Under the pieces are notes generated by a model that was given only the letters and a program-made list of their open reading frames with translations, made no database searches and was not told where the DNA came from. From Hyphomicrobiaceae bacterium (GTDB lineage Bacteria; Pseudomonadota; Alphaproteobacteria; Rhizobiales; Hyphomicrobiaceae): DNA of 64,000 nucleotides. Both the position numbers and the translations under genes were made by a program. The stretch lies in contig WBUN01000007.1 in assembly GCA_008933705.1 (NCBI GenBank), forward strand, positions 61,829-125,828. Reading direction: 5' to 3'. This document shows positions 1-9,342 of this stretch, in pieces. The number at the start of each line of letters is the position of its first letter. Position 1 is the stretch's first letter.

Positions 1-746
1 AGAACAACATCAAGCTCACGCCCAATAACCTTCGGTATGTCTATACAGGAACGGCACCGCTCGATCTGTCTCTGCGACAGAGCGTCGAGCGAGCGTTCGG
101 CGTGGTGCTCCACAATGGTTACGGACTGACTGAGACGTCTCCGACCATCAGTCGGACGGTGTATGCCATCGGCAGTAACGAAATCAATATCGGACCGCCA
201 ATCCCGGGAATCGAAACCAAGATCGTTGGACCTGATGGGCGGGAAGTACCCGATGGCGAAGCGGGCGAACTGCTCGTTCGCGGGCCTAACGTGATGTTGG
301 GGTACTATGGTCAGCCGGACATGACCGCGGCGGCGATCGATCGCGAAGGGTATTTGAAGACCGGAGATATCGTCAGCCGGTCGCCCGGCGGTGAACTGGT
401 GATCCAGGGGCGGTCGAAGGAGCTAATTATCAGGTCCGGCTTCAACGTCTATCCGCCCGAAATCGAGGCTGTCCTCAATACTCATCCGGCGGTTCTAAAT
501 TCCGCGGTAGTCGGGCGATCAATCGAGGGCAACGAGGAAATTATCGCCTTCGTCGAGCCAACGCCTGGAAGTACCATCGAAGTGGCCGAGTTGCTCGCAC
601 TCGTGGAGCGGCAACTGGCGCCATACAAGAAACCGCAGCAGATCATTGTCGTGCCGCAACTTCCGGTGGCTCCAAACGGGAAGATTAGAAAGCACGACTT
701 GAAAAAGCACGCCGAGGAGTCGCTGTTAGCGGCTGACTCCGTTTAA
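1..746 (+). CDS. Acyl-CoA synthetase / AMP-dependent ligase, C-terminal part (5' end outside window)
   Basis: This is an ANL-superfamily ligase that activates a carboxylic acid through an acyl-AMP to its CoA thioester. The frame is open from base 3, so the start lies before the window. Visible motifs run in family order: the YVYTGTAPL strand, [10 protein letters not shown] (A5-like), LKTGDIVSR (A7-like, with the ribose-binding Asp), then the hinge and C-terminal domain [20 protein letters not shown], ending with [11 protein letters not shown], which carries the catalytic-lysine segment of the adenylation half-reaction. About 248 residues are present of a usual 500-550. The substrate cannot be read from this part. 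It lies 20 bp upstream of an aldehyde dehydrogenase on the same strand, which suggests an aldehyde to acid to acyl-CoA route. Confidence 0.9.
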   Translation, partial: NNIKLTPNNLRYVYTGTAPLDLSLRQSVERAFGVVLHNGYGLTETSPTISRTVYAIGSNEINIGPPIPGIETKIVGPDGREVPDGEAGELLVRGPNVMLGYYGQPDMTAAAIDREGYLKTGDIVSRSPGGELVIQGRSKELIIRSGFNVYPPEIEAVLNTHPAVLNSAVVGRSIEGNEEIIAFVEPTPGSTIEVAELLALVERQLAPYKKPQQIIVVPQLPVAPNGKIRKHDLKKHAEESLLAADSV

Positions 747-766
747 CGAACTATAGACCGGGACGG

Positions 767-2227
767 ATGGAAACGGTGACAAGTCGCGAGCAGGTGTACC
801 CCGATACAAAGTTGTTCATCGATGGATCCTGGCGCGACGGAACGAGCGGAAAGGTCGAGCCCGTCCTTAATCCGGCGACGGGAAAATTTATCGGAACGGT
901 CGCGCACGCGTCTATCCTCGATCTCGACCACGCACTCGAGTCCGCCGTGCGCGGGTTCGAATTGTGGCGGAGGACGTCATCCTTTGAGCGATACAAGTTG
1001 ATGCGTGGAGCTGCCGAAAAGCTCCGCGAGCGAGCCGCCTCAATCGCGCGTATAATGACGCTCGAGCAAGGCAAGCCGCTGGGCGAGGCGAAGATGGAGG
1101 TGTTGCTCGGCGCAGACATCATCGACTGGTTCGCGGAGGAGGCGCGTCGATCTTACGGTCGGACCATTCCGTCTCGTTCCGGCGCCGTACAGCAGGTCGT
1201 GATCCGTGAGCCGGTTGGGCCTGTCGCCGCCTTCACGCCGTGGAATTTTCCGATCAACCAAGCCGTCAGGAAGATATCGGCTGCGATGGCGGCCGGGTGT
1301 TCCGTGATTCTGAAGGGCCCCGAAGAAACGCCGGCAAGTTGTGCGGCTCTGGTCAATGCTTTTGTCGATGCCGGCTTGCCCTCCGGTGTCCTCAATCTCG
1401 TTTTCGGTGTGCCGTCCCACATATCGGAATACTTGATTGCCCACCCTGTCATTCGCAAGATTTCGTTCACGGGTTCGACGCCAGTCGGGAAGCGGCTTGC
1501 GGCTCTCGCTGGAAGTCACATGAAGCGCGTTACAATGGAGCTAGGTGGACATGCGCCTGCGCTAGTCTTCGAAGACGCGGATGTCAAACAAGCGGCAAAA
1601 TTGCTGTCCGCGGCAAAGTTCAGGAACGCCGGCCAGGTTTGTGTTTCTCCGACTCGGTTCATGGTCCATGAACGGGTCTACGACGACTTCGTTGAACAAT
1701 TCACCGCTGCTGCCAAAGCTCTCGTCGTCGGGGACGGCCTCGACGAAGCGACCCAAATGGGACCACTAGCCAATCTCCGTCGAGTCGAGGCGATGGACGC
1801 GCTGGTCTCGGATGCCGTTCAACGCGGCGCGCGCATCCGGACAGGTGGAAGACGCCTGCGCAACGATGGCTTCTTCTTTCAACCGACGGTTCTGACGGAC
1901 GTGCCTTTGGACTCGCGCATTATGAACGAGGAGCCATTCGGCCCTGTTGTGCCAATCGCGTCGTTCTCGACATTCGAGGATGCCATGGTCGAAGCGAATC
2001 GGCTCCCTTATGGCCTCGCTGCATATGCGTATACGAAGTCAGCGGCGACGATCGGCGCGCTCGGCTCGATCGTGGAGAGTGGAATGGTGTCGATCAACCA
2101 CCAAGGCCTTGCCTTACCGGAGACTCCCTTCGGAGGAATCAAGGACTCCGGATACGGTTCGGAAGGCGGTACAGAAGCGATGGACGCGTATCTCAACACC
2201 AAGTTCCTGACCCAGATGCACGGTTAG
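767..2227 (+). CDS. NAD(P)-dependent aldehyde dehydrogenase, succinate-semialdehyde dehydrogenase-like
   Basis: A 486-residue ALDH-superfamily enzyme that oxidises an aldehyde to a carboxylate in the cytosol. The catalytic set is intact: Asn160 in FTPWNFP, the cofactor-binding KGPEETP stretch (Lys183), [11 protein letters not shown], the general base Glu258 in MELGGHAP, and the nucleophile Cys292 in [14 protein letters not shown]. The Glu-Cys spacing of 34 is typical. The C-terminal [15 protein letters not shown] is the usual oligomerisation/cofactor end. Length and motifs fit the GabD-like branch best, but that branch covers many substrates, so a role in GABA metabolism is not implied. The start ATG follows GGGACGG. 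It is probably co-transcribed with the upstream acyl-CoA ligase. Confidence 0.9.
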   Translation: METVTSREQVYPDTKLFIDGSWRDGTSGKVEPVLNPATGKFIGTVAHASILDLDHALESAVRGFELWRRTSSFERYKLMRGAAEKLRERAASIARIMTLEQGKPLGEAKMEVLLGADIIDWFAEEARRSYGRTIPSRSGAVQQVVIREPVGPVAAFTPWNFPINQAVRKISAAMAAGCSVILKGPEETPASCAALVNAFVDAGLPSGVLNLVFGVPSHISEYLIAHPVIRKISFTGSTPVGKRLAALAGSHMKRVTMELGGHAPALVFEDADVKQAAKLLSAAKFRNAGQVCVSPTRFMVHERVYDDFVEQFTAAAKALVVGDGLDEATQMGPLANLRRVEAMDALVSDAVQRGARIRTGGRRLRNDGFFFQPTVLTDVPLDSRIMNEEPFGPVVPIASFSTFEDAMVEANRLPYGLAAYAYTKSAATIGALGSIVESGMVSINHQGLALPETPFGGIKDSGYGSEGGTEAMDAYLNTKFLTQMHG

Positions 2228-2351
2228 CATGCGCGATCAGCAATGCTGATACGCCGCGGAGCATGCGTCGCGTAGGTCAAACCTCGCGACGGTCCTTCGC
2301 CGCGCCAGACTCCAGGGACCAAAGATCCAACGCCTAAAGCGAGTTATCGAA

Positions 2352-3221
2352 GTGTTGTTGACCATCGACCGCGTTCAGATCGCGACGCCGGATGCCAAAA
2401 GTGCCGCGGAGATGTGGCGTCGCCGATTGGGGGCGGAACAAGTCTCTGCGGATCGGGTCCGGGGATTGGGCGCCAAACGAGTGACATTGCGTGCTGGAAC
2501 CGGCGAGATTGAGTTGTTGGAGCCTGAAGGCAACGGCGTTGTCGCGGACGAACTGGCAAGACGCGGGCGATCTCACCTATTCGGCGCCGGCGCGACCGCA
2601 CTCGACCCGCGTGCCTTGGTGCATCATGCCGCGTCGGTCGGAGTCGTGCATCAGCACGAAAATGGCCAAGATTATCTCCGGTTCGAAATCGAGGGGAAGC
2701 CGATCCATTTCGTAATCTCTCCCCCGCGTACGGTGGAGCCGACCGGCGGGATTGATTTCCTTTATGAGGTGACTTTGCTCGCGGCCGACCAGGCAGCCGC
2801 GGTAACGCGCTTCGCCGAAGTCTTTCGTCTTGATACACGGAATTTCGTGACGATTACCTCGGAGCTCTTTGGCTATACGGGCGTCCTCACTCTCTTCGCG
2901 CCTGATCGCCTCGACCGATTTGAAGTCATCACGCCGACGGACTTCACCAAGACGCTCGGCAGGTATCACGCCCGCCAAGGCTCGTCTTTCTATATGGCGT
3001 ATGCCGAAAGCCGAGAGATCGGTCGCATCGAAAGATCGGCGAAGGCGGACGACGTGGGACACACGCTGGATCCGCGCGAGGAGAAGCGGAGCGGTCGAGA
3101 TCCGGAGCAACTCTGGCTTCATCCTCCGGCCCTTGGCGGAATGATGCTAGGGCTATCGCGGCCGACGCTTGGTTGGCGCTGGTCGGGCCACCCTGAGAGG
3201 GTCGTGGCGTTAGTGCAATAG
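2352..3221 (+). CDS. VOC-superfamily (glyoxalase/dioxygenase-fold) protein
   Basis: A 289-residue protein with two vicinal-oxygen-chelate modules. The N-terminal half opens LLTIDRVQIATPDAKSAAEMWR, the beta-alpha-beta start typical of glyoxalase-like domains. The second module begins near residue 135 (IDFLYEVTLLAADQAAAVTRF). Such proteins bind a divalent metal and act as lyases, dioxygenases or isomerases, but the metal ligands could not be assigned with certainty. A GTG start is assumed. The gene lies between the aldehyde dehydrogenase and the glycolate-oxidase genes on the same strand, so it probably belongs to the same catabolic block. The specific reaction is unknown. Confidence 0.7.
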   Translation: MLLTIDRVQIATPDAKSAAEMWRRRLGAEQVSADRVRGLGAKRVTLRAGTGEIELLEPEGNGVVADELARRGRSHLFGAGATALDPRALVHHAASVGVVHQHENGQDYLRFEIEGKPIHFVISPPRTVEPTGGIDFLYEVTLLAADQAAAVTRFAEVFRLDTRNFVTITSELFGYTGVLTLFAPDRLDRFEVITPTDFTKTLGRYHARQGSSFYMAYAESREIGRIERSAKADDVGHTLDPREEKRSGRDPEQLWLHPPALGGMMLGLSRPTLGWRWSGHPERVVALVQ

Positions 3222-3308
3222 AAGCTCGATGGTGGATGCGTCGGGCTTATGTCGATTGCATCAGGCCGCGAATGACCCATCGGAAAATTATCCGATGACG
3301 AGGATACG

Positions 3309-4745
3309 ATGAGCAAAATTAGGTTCACCGAACCAAATCGAGAAATCCTCGCGCGCCGAGATTCAATCATAAACGATCTAACCCGCCTTGTTGACCCCGC
3401 TGGGCTAATAACGTCGGCGGACGAGTGTCGGGCTTATGAGACAGATGCGTTGACGGCCTATCGCAAGATGCCGCTCGCCGTCGTCCTACCGAAGACGACC
3501 GAAGAGGTGAGTGCCGTTCTGAAATACTGTCACGACACCGGCGTCAAGGTCGTGCCGCGCGGCGCAGGTACGTCTCTCGCCGGCGGGGCAATTCCGAGTG
3601 AAGACGCCGTCGTTCTCGGACTTTCAAAGATGAATCGGGTGCTCGCAGTCAACTACGATGACCGCTTCATCCGCGTCGAAGCGGGAGTCACAAATTTGAG
3701 CGTAACGGCGGTGGTGGCGGAGAACGGCTTCTTCTATGGGCCAGACCCCTCCTCTCAACTTGCCTGCACGATCGGAGGCAACATTGCCAACAACTCCGGA
3801 GGCGCGCATTGCCTGAAGTATGGAGTCACGACCAATAACCTCCTCGGCGTAAGGATGGTACTGATCGATGGATCGATCATCGATCTCGGCGGTGACTATC
3901 TCGATAGCGCTGGCCTCGATCTGCTGGGCCTGGTCGTCGGCTCCGAGGGGCAGCTCGGGATAGTGACCGAAGCGACCCTCCGAATTCTGAAATCGGCCGA
4001 GGGAGCGCGCCCGGTTCTGTTCGGTTTCCCGTCTTGCGAGGGAGCGGGCAAGGCGGTTGCGGACGTCATTGCCGCCGGTATCATTCCCGTAGCCATCGAA
4101 TACATGGACAAGGCCGCCATCGAGATCTGTGAGGCCTTCGCCAAGGCCGGCTATCCGCTCGATGTCGAGGCCCTTCTGATTGTAGAGGTCGAAGGGTCCG
4201 ACGCCGAGATGGACGCGACGCTGGCGGACATCACCGCCATCGCTCGTGCGAATGGTGCGACGACAGTGCGCGAGAGCAGGTCGGCAATTGAGACGGCGGC
4301 AATCTGGAAGGGGCGGAAGTCGGCTTTCGGTGCGACCGGGCGAGTCGCTGACTATTTGTGCATGGACGGCACGGTGCCGACCGGCAAGCTGTCGTACGTT
4401 TTGGCGGAGATCTCCAAGATCGTACAGCGACACGGATTGCGTGTCGCGAATGTTTTCCATGCCGGTGACGGCAACATACATCCGCTCATCCTCTACAACG
4501 CGAACGATCCGTCGCAGCAGTCGAAGGCGGAAGCAGCGGGAGATGACATTCTCAGGCTCTGCGTTGAAGTTGGTGGGTGCCTGACGGGCGAGCACGGTGT
4601 CGGTATCGAGAAGCGTGATCTAATGGGCTGCCAGTTTGACGATGCCGATCTGGCTCAACAGATTCGGGTGCGCGCCGCGTTCGATCCGCGATGGCTGCTC
4701 AATACGGATAAGGTGTTTCCCCTCGATTTTCGATGTCAAGGTTAG
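3309..4745 (+). CDS. glcD: Glycolate oxidase subunit GlcD-like FAD-binding oxidoreductase
   Basis: A 478-residue FAD-linked oxidase of the PCMH/VAO fold, the catalytic flavoprotein of glycolate (2-hydroxy acid) oxidase. The FAD-binding loop is VPRGAGTSLAGGAI (about residues 80-93), followed by ACTIGGNIANNSGG. The C-terminal oxidase domain carries FHAGDGNIHPLI and CLTGEHGVGIEKR, both hallmarks of GlcD, D-lactate dehydrogenase and related enzymes. Length is normal for GlcD. The order glcD-glcE-glcF with gaps of 12 and 17 bp is the classical three-subunit enzyme that passes electrons to quinone. A D-lactate dehydrogenase alone would not come with GlcE and GlcF. The substrate could be another 2-hydroxy acid. 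Confidence 0.9.
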   Translation: MSKIRFTEPNREILARRDSIINDLTRLVDPAGLITSADECRAYETDALTAYRKMPLAVVLPKTTEEVSAVLKYCHDTGVKVVPRGAGTSLAGGAIPSEDAVVLGLSKMNRVLAVNYDDRFIRVEAGVTNLSVTAVVAENGFFYGPDPSSQLACTIGGNIANNSGGAHCLKYGVTTNNLLGVRMVLIDGSIIDLGGDYLDSAGLDLLGLVVGSEGQLGIVTEATLRILKSAEGARPVLFGFPSCEGAGKAVADVIAAGIIPVAIEYMDKAAIEICEAFAKAGYPLDVEALLIVEVEGSDAEMDATLADITAIARANGATTVRESRSAIETAAIWKGRKSAFGATGRVADYLCMDGTVPTGKLSYVLAEISKIVQRHGLRVANVFHAGDGNIHPLILYNANDPSQQSKAEAAGDDILRLCVEVGGCLTGEHGVGIEKRDLMGCQFDDADLAQQIRVRAAFDPRWLLNTDKVFPLDFRCQG

Positions 4746-4757
4746 GGTGACGGGAGT

Positions 4758-5951
4758 GTGATGACCGATTGCTATAAGCCGCGCGACGAGTGCGGACTGT
4801 CGTCTGCCATCAAGGATGCGGCCACAGCAAAGATGCCTCTCGTCGTGCGCGGCGCCGGCTCCAAGTCGGCGATGGGCCGACCGCTGGGTGGATACGCCAT
4901 GTCTCTAACGACCGAGCGCATGCGGGGAGTCTCGCTTTACGAGCCGACAGAGCTCGTGATCGGTGCTTTGCCTGGGACGCCGGTTTCCGAAATCGATCGG
5001 ATGCTCGCCAAGCACAACCAGATGCTTCCGTTCGAGCCGATGGATCATCGTGTGCTGTTCGGGACGAGCGCGGAGCCGACAATCGGAGGTATTGTCGCCG
5101 GGAATGTTTCGGGTCCGCGTCGTATCGCGGTCGGAGCTTGTCGCGACAGCCTGATCGGCGTTCGCTTGGTCACGGGCCGCGGAGACGTCGTCAAATCCGG
5201 CGGGCGCGTAATGAAAAACGTCACCGGACTCGATTTAGTCAAGCTGAACTGCGGTGCGTGGGGTACGCTCGGCGTTTTGAGCGAGGTCATCTTCAAAGTG
5301 TTGCCGAAGCCGGCGCGTTCCCTATCGGTGGGATTGGGCGGCATGAACGACACGACAGCGATTGCAGCGCTCACCGCAGCGCTCGGGTCGTCTTTCGCGG
5401 TGTCGGCGGCAGCGCATATTCCGGCGAGTATTGGGTCGGACTCGACTACGATCGTTCGACTCGAGGGTTCTGACGGCTCGGTAGCATATGGTGCCCGTGA
5501 GCTTGCCAAGCTGTGGCGCTCCTTTGGTAGGGCCGAGCTGATCGAAGGTGATGAAAGCGCGAACCTGTGGTTGCGCGTGCGCGACGCGCACTGGCTGGCT
5601 CAGCCAATGGATCGTTCCATTTGGCGGTTGTCCTTGGCCCCCTCCAAAGCGCCGCATGTTCTTGCCGACATCCGGCAAAAACTCGGCGTGCGCTATTTCT
5701 TCGACTGGGGCGGCGGTCTCGTGTGGCTCGCGGTCGTGGACGCTGACGATGCGGGAGCGTCGGTTGTCCGGGAAGCTATGGCGAATACCGGTGGGCACGC
5801 CACACTCGTACGGGCTTCATCGGAGATGCGCCACAGGATCGATGTGTTCGAACCGCTTCCTCCTGCGGTGCTCAAGTTGACGCAGGAAATCAAGAAATGT
5901 TTCGATCCTGACCGCGTTCTAAATTTCGGCAGGATGTACGCCGGTATCTGA
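4758..5951 (+). CDS. glcE: Glycolate oxidase subunit GlcE, FAD-binding
   Basis: A 397-residue second flavoprotein-like subunit of glycolate oxidase. It keeps the N-terminal FAD-binding loop (VVRGAGSKSAMGRP, about residues 30-43), the GTSAEPTIGGIVAGNVSGPRR segment and the GRVMKNVTGLDLVKL stretch characteristic of GlcE. It ends with DPDRVLNFGRMYAGI, the usual C-terminal signature. GlcE lacks the large C-terminal catalytic domain of GlcD and is required for the assembled enzyme. It starts 12 bp after glcD and is followed by glcF after 17 bp, so the three genes form one operon. Confidence 0.88.
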   Translation: MMTDCYKPRDECGLSSAIKDAATAKMPLVVRGAGSKSAMGRPLGGYAMSLTTERMRGVSLYEPTELVIGALPGTPVSEIDRMLAKHNQMLPFEPMDHRVLFGTSAEPTIGGIVAGNVSGPRRIAVGACRDSLIGVRLVTGRGDVVKSGGRVMKNVTGLDLVKLNCGAWGTLGVLSEVIFKVLPKPARSLSVGLGGMNDTTAIAALTAALGSSFAVSAAAHIPASIGSDSTTIVRLEGSDGSVAYGARELAKLWRSFGRAELIEGDESANLWLRVRDAHWLAQPMDRSIWRLSLAPSKAPHVLADIRQKLGVRYFFDWGGGLVWLAVVDADDAGASVVREAMANTGGHATLVRASSEMRHRIDVFEPLPPAVLKLTQEIKKCFDPDRVLNFGRMYAGI

Positions 5952-5968
5952 GGCGAGGGCGGACTGGT

Positions 5969-7276
5969 ATGCAAACAAACTTCTCGCTGACGGCCCTGGC
6001 CGATGCACATGTAAGCGAGTCAGAAAAAATCCTCCGTGCCTGTGTGCATTGTGGCTTTTGTACTGCGACATGCCCGACATACCTGCTTCTTGGTGACGAA
6101 GCGGACAGTCCGCGCGGGCGCATCTATCTGATCAAGGACATGTTGGAGGAGGAAAAGCCGGCGACCCCTCAGGTCGTCGAGCATATCGATCGATGTCTGA
6201 CGTGTCTTTCCTGCATGACGACCTGTCCGTCCGGCGTGCACTACATGCACCTGGTCGATCACGCGCGAGCCCATATCGCCCGAACCTACACGCGTCCTCT
6301 GCCTGATAGGTTGCTTCGAGGCATGTTGGCGAAGGTGCTGCCGTTTCCGGGCCGACTTAGGTTGGCTTTACGCGTGGCTACCGTGAGCAGGCCGATCAGA
6401 AAGTGGTTCGCCAATCTTCCCGGCGGCACGCAACTCGCTGCGATGATTGAACTTTCGTCGTCATTCAAGCGAAGAAGGCCGACCCGAAGGTTACCGGGCG
6501 CGACCGTCGACAGGCCGCGCGGTCGGGTTGCGCTTCTGAGCGGATGTGCCCAGCAGGTCCTCGGCCAGAACATCAACGAGGCAGCAATCCGGTTGTTGAC
6601 GCGTCACGGTATCGAAGTAGTTCAACCGATCGACGAGGGGTGCTGCGGAGCTCTCGTGCAGCACTTGGGATACGAAAGTCGGGCGCTGGATGCGGCTCGA
6701 CACAACGTGGATGTATGGACGCGTGAAATCGAGAACGGCGGCCTCGATGCCATCGTGGTTACGACGTCCGGTTGCGGAACGGTCATTAAAGATTATGGCT
6801 TCCTACTTCGCAACGATAACGCCTACGCTCAGAAAGCCGCACGGATCTCGGCTCTAGCGCGGGACATCACAGAATTCTTGCATGAATTACCGCTTCAAGA
6901 CGGTGTTCGGACTACCGGCCAGGTCGTGGCTTACCATTCGGCATGCTCGATGCAGCATGGACAGCAGGTTAGAGATCAGCCGAAGTCACTTTTGAGGCGA
7001 ATGGGGTTTGTAGTGAGAGAAGTACCGGAAGGCCACATATGTTGCGGCTCCGCCGGAACATACAACGTACTGCAGCCTGAGATCGCCAATCGACTGCGCG
7101 CGCGAAAGGTCACCAACATTGAGAAGGTCAAACCGCAAATCATTGCGAGTGGAAATCTCGGCTGCATAACGCAGATTGGTGCTGGAACAGGCATTCCAGT
7201 CGTTCACACGGTGGAGTTGGTCGATTGGGCGATGGGCGGCCCGTTGCCTGACGTCCTAGGGAGGCGCTTGGGCTAG
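5969..7276 (+). CDS. glcF: Glycolate oxidase iron-sulfur subunit GlcF
   Basis: A 435-residue electron-transfer subunit. Two ferredoxin-type 4Fe-4S motifs are present near the N-terminus: CVHCGFCTATCP (about residues 26-37) and CLTCLSCMTTCP (about 75-86). Two CCG cysteine-rich domains follow, visible as GCCGALVQHLG and HICCGSAGTYN. This is the standard GlcF architecture, which transfers electrons from the flavin subunits to the membrane quinone pool. It is the last gene of glcDEF. Its stop is 27 bp from the stop of the convergent ABC ATPase gene, and no clear intrinsic terminator lies between them. Confidence 0.92.
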   Translation: MQTNFSLTALADAHVSESEKILRACVHCGFCTATCPTYLLLGDEADSPRGRIYLIKDMLEEEKPATPQVVEHIDRCLTCLSCMTTCPSGVHYMHLVDHARAHIARTYTRPLPDRLLRGMLAKVLPFPGRLRLALRVATVSRPIRKWFANLPGGTQLAAMIELSSSFKRRRPTRRLPGATVDRPRGRVALLSGCAQQVLGQNINEAAIRLLTRHGIEVVQPIDEGCCGALVQHLGYESRALDAARHNVDVWTREIENGGLDAIVVTTSGCGTVIKDYGFLLRNDNAYAQKAARISALARDITEFLHELPLQDGVRTTGQVVAYHSACSMQHGQQVRDQPKSLLRRMGFVVREVPEGHICCGSAGTYNVLQPEIANRLRARKVTNIEKVKPQIIASGNLGCITQIGAGTGIPVVHTVELVDWAMGGPLPDVLGRRLG

Positions 7277-7303
7277 GTTCGGACAAGCGACCGCTCTGAC
7301 ATC

Positions 7304-8344
7304 CTAGTTTGGATTGCCATTTCCGTCCATCGCGGCTTCGATTGTCTTGTTGGCTGCTGCCTCATCATACAAATGGCAGGCGATCTGCCGATTGCCGTGC
7401 AACCGCAGCGGCGGAATTTCGCGGCTGCAGACCGGCATGGCGGACGGACAGCGAGGGTGAAATGGACAGCCGGGCGGGGGGGTGGCGACGCTCGGCACCT
7501 CGCCCTGAAGGAGCACGTGATCGCGGGCGCGCTCAATTTGCGGGTCCGGCACCGCTACCGCATCGAGAAGAATGCGCGTGTAGGGATGGAGCGGTTCGCC
7601 GTAGAGGTCGTCGCGCGTCGCGATCTCGACGATGCGTCCGAGATACATCACTGCGACCCGATCGCTCATGTGTCGGACGACGCCGAGGTCGTGCGAGATG
7701 AACAGATAGGACAAGCCGAACTGCTCCTTGAGGTCGGAAAACAAGTTCAGAACCTGGGCCTGCACTGAGACGTCGAGAGCTGAGACCGGCTCATCACAGA
7801 TGAGCAGTTTCGGACGCAGTGACAGGGCGCGCGCGATGGCGACCCTCTGACGCTGGCCACCGCTGAGTTGGTGCGGATAGCGGTCGAGGAAGCGAGTACC
7901 CATTCCGACCGTATCTAGGAGTTCGGCAGCCTTCGCGCGGCGCTCGTTGCCCGATCTGCCGACGCCCTGAATCGCCATCGGTTCGGCGATCAGGTCGGCG
8001 ATTGTCATGCGGGGATTTAGCGACCCAAACGGATCCTGGTAGATGATCTGCATCTCACGCCTCAGCGGTCGCATCTGGCGATGACTGAAGCCCGTGATAT
8101 CGCGTCCGTCGAACACGACCCGGCCGCCGCTCGGCGGCGTCAGTTGTAGTATGGCCATGGCCGTGGTGGATTTGCCGCAACCGCTTTCGCCGACGAGCGA
8201 GAGAGTTTCGCCGCGCTGGAGTGTGAGGGATATGCCCTTGACAGCTCGAACGGTGGGGGCGCCCGTTACGCCGAAAGAGGTGGTGCTTGCATAGTCGACG
8301 CACAGGTCCGAGACATCGAGAATATTCGTTGCTACGTCGTTCAT
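7304..8344 (-). CDS. Peptide/nickel-type ABC transporter ATP-binding protein (DppF/OppF family)
   Basis: The second ATPase of the five-gene importer. It has Walker A GESGCGKST, signature LSGGQRQRV and Walker B LLICDEPVSALD. The C-terminal oligopeptide/dipeptide extension carries the Cys-rich GCPFHPRCPSAMPVC, which is typical of OppF/DppF. I chose the ATG at 8344 (MNDVATNIL) because it overlaps the upstream ATPase stop as ATGA, the usual coupling. The frame is open further upstream, but that extension lies inside the neighbour. It would power uptake of a small peptide or an unrelated small solute, since this family is broad. Confidence 0.9.
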   Translation of the reverse strand: MNDVATNILDVSDLCVDYASTTSFGVTGAPTVRAVKGISLTLQRGETLSLVGESGCGKSTTAMAILQLTPPSGGRVVFDGRDITGFSHRQMRPLRREMQIIYQDPFGSLNPRMTIADLIAEPMAIQGVGRSGNERRAKAAELLDTVGMGTRFLDRYPHQLSGGQRQRVAIARALSLRPKLLICDEPVSALDVSVQAQVLNLFSDLKEQFGLSYLFISHDLGVVRHMSDRVAVMYLGRIVEIATRDDLYGEPLHPYTRILLDAVAVPDPQIERARDHVLLQGEVPSVATPPPGCPFHPRCPSAMPVCSREIPPLRLHGNRQIACHLYDEAAANKTIEAAMDGNGNPN

Positions 8345-9339
8345 AGCGGATTCCAGCACGCGAACAGATGGCCGTTCCGCGTGCGGTCGTCGCCGCCAAG
8401 CGGAGGGCGTTCGTCGCACCGTTCGGTCCGACGTGAGCAGCGCGGTGCGAAGGCGCAGCCCCCGGTTCCGTCGGAGGGAGCGGGTGGCTGCCCAGCGATT
8501 GACTCGAGCCGATGAGCGATCGGACCGACGATCTTGGGCACGGAGGCGAGGAGGGCGTGCGTATAAGGATGACGCCCATCGCGATAGAGGTTCTTGGCCG
8601 CCGCTGTCTCGACGATGCGGCCGGCATACATCACGTTTACCCAGTCGGCGTAGCGCGCCACGACGCCGAGATCGTGCGTGATGAGAAGCAGCGCCCCGCC
8701 CAACCCGCGGGTAAGGTCAGTGAGAAGCGCCAAAATCTGCGCCTGTACGGTGACGTCGAGTGCTGTCGTCGGCTCGTCCGCGATGATGAGTCTTGGCTCG
8801 CAGGAGATCGCGATAGCCACCATGACGCGCTGGCGCATACCCCCACTGAGCTGGTGAGGATAGGCCTCGGCCTTGGTCTCTGCATCAGGGATGCGGACCT
8901 TCTTGAGCAGGTTGATCGCCTGCGCTTTGGCAGCGCTCCAGGACAGCCGGCGATGACGCACCAGCGGCTCGGCGATCTGGCGCCAGATGCGCAGGCTTGG
9001 GTTCAGCGCTGTCATCGGCTCCTGGAAAACGATGCCGACCTGGTTGCCTCGGATGTCCCTGATCTGTTTCGGTGACTGCGTCTGCATATCACGGCCGGAG
9101 AGGCGTATTTCGCCGGCCGTGATCTTGATCGGTGGCATTGGCAGTAGATGGGTGAGCGACATCGCCGTGATGCTCTTGCCCGCGCCGCTTTCGCCTACGA
9201 GCGCCACGACCTGGCCGGAATAGGCTCGGAACGAAACGTCTGCAACAGCGACCAACTCCGTCTTGCCTGACCAGATGCCCATGCAGAGCCCGCGCACATC
9301 CAGTATCGGGGGCCCCGACTTTTCCAAACTTCCGGGCAT
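8341..9339 (-). CDS. Peptide/nickel-type ABC transporter ATP-binding protein (DppD/OppD family)
   Basis: A 332-residue ATPase with Walker A GESGAGKSIT, signature LSGGMRQRVM, Walker B LIIADEPTTALD and the C-terminal GCAFAPRCSRRTERC motif of the oligopeptide group. It overlaps the next ATPase gene by four bases (ATGA) and starts 3 bp after the substrate-binding-protein gene stops. Together with two permeases and the binding protein it forms a complete importer operon read leftwards. Confidence 0.9.
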   Translation of the reverse strand: MPGSLEKSGPPILDVRGLCMGIWSGKTELVAVADVSFRAYSGQVVALVGESGAGKSITAMSLTHLLPMPPIKITAGEIRLSGRDMQTQSPKQIRDIRGNQVGIVFQEPMTALNPSLRIWRQIAEPLVRHRRLSWSAAKAQAINLLKKVRIPDAETKAEAYPHQLSGGMRQRVMVAIAISCEPRLIIADEPTTALDVTVQAQILALLTDLTRGLGGALLLITHDLGVVARYADWVNVMYAGRIVETAAAKNLYRDGRHPYTHALLASVPKIVGPIAHRLESIAGQPPAPSDGTGGCAFAPRCSRRTERCDERPPLGGDDRTRNGHLFACWNPL

Positions 9340-9342
9340 CGA

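Noticed and set aside
3309..4745. D-lactate dehydrogenase instead of GlcD
   Set aside because: Motifs are shared, but the tight glcE and glcF neighbours favour the three-subunit glycolate oxidase.
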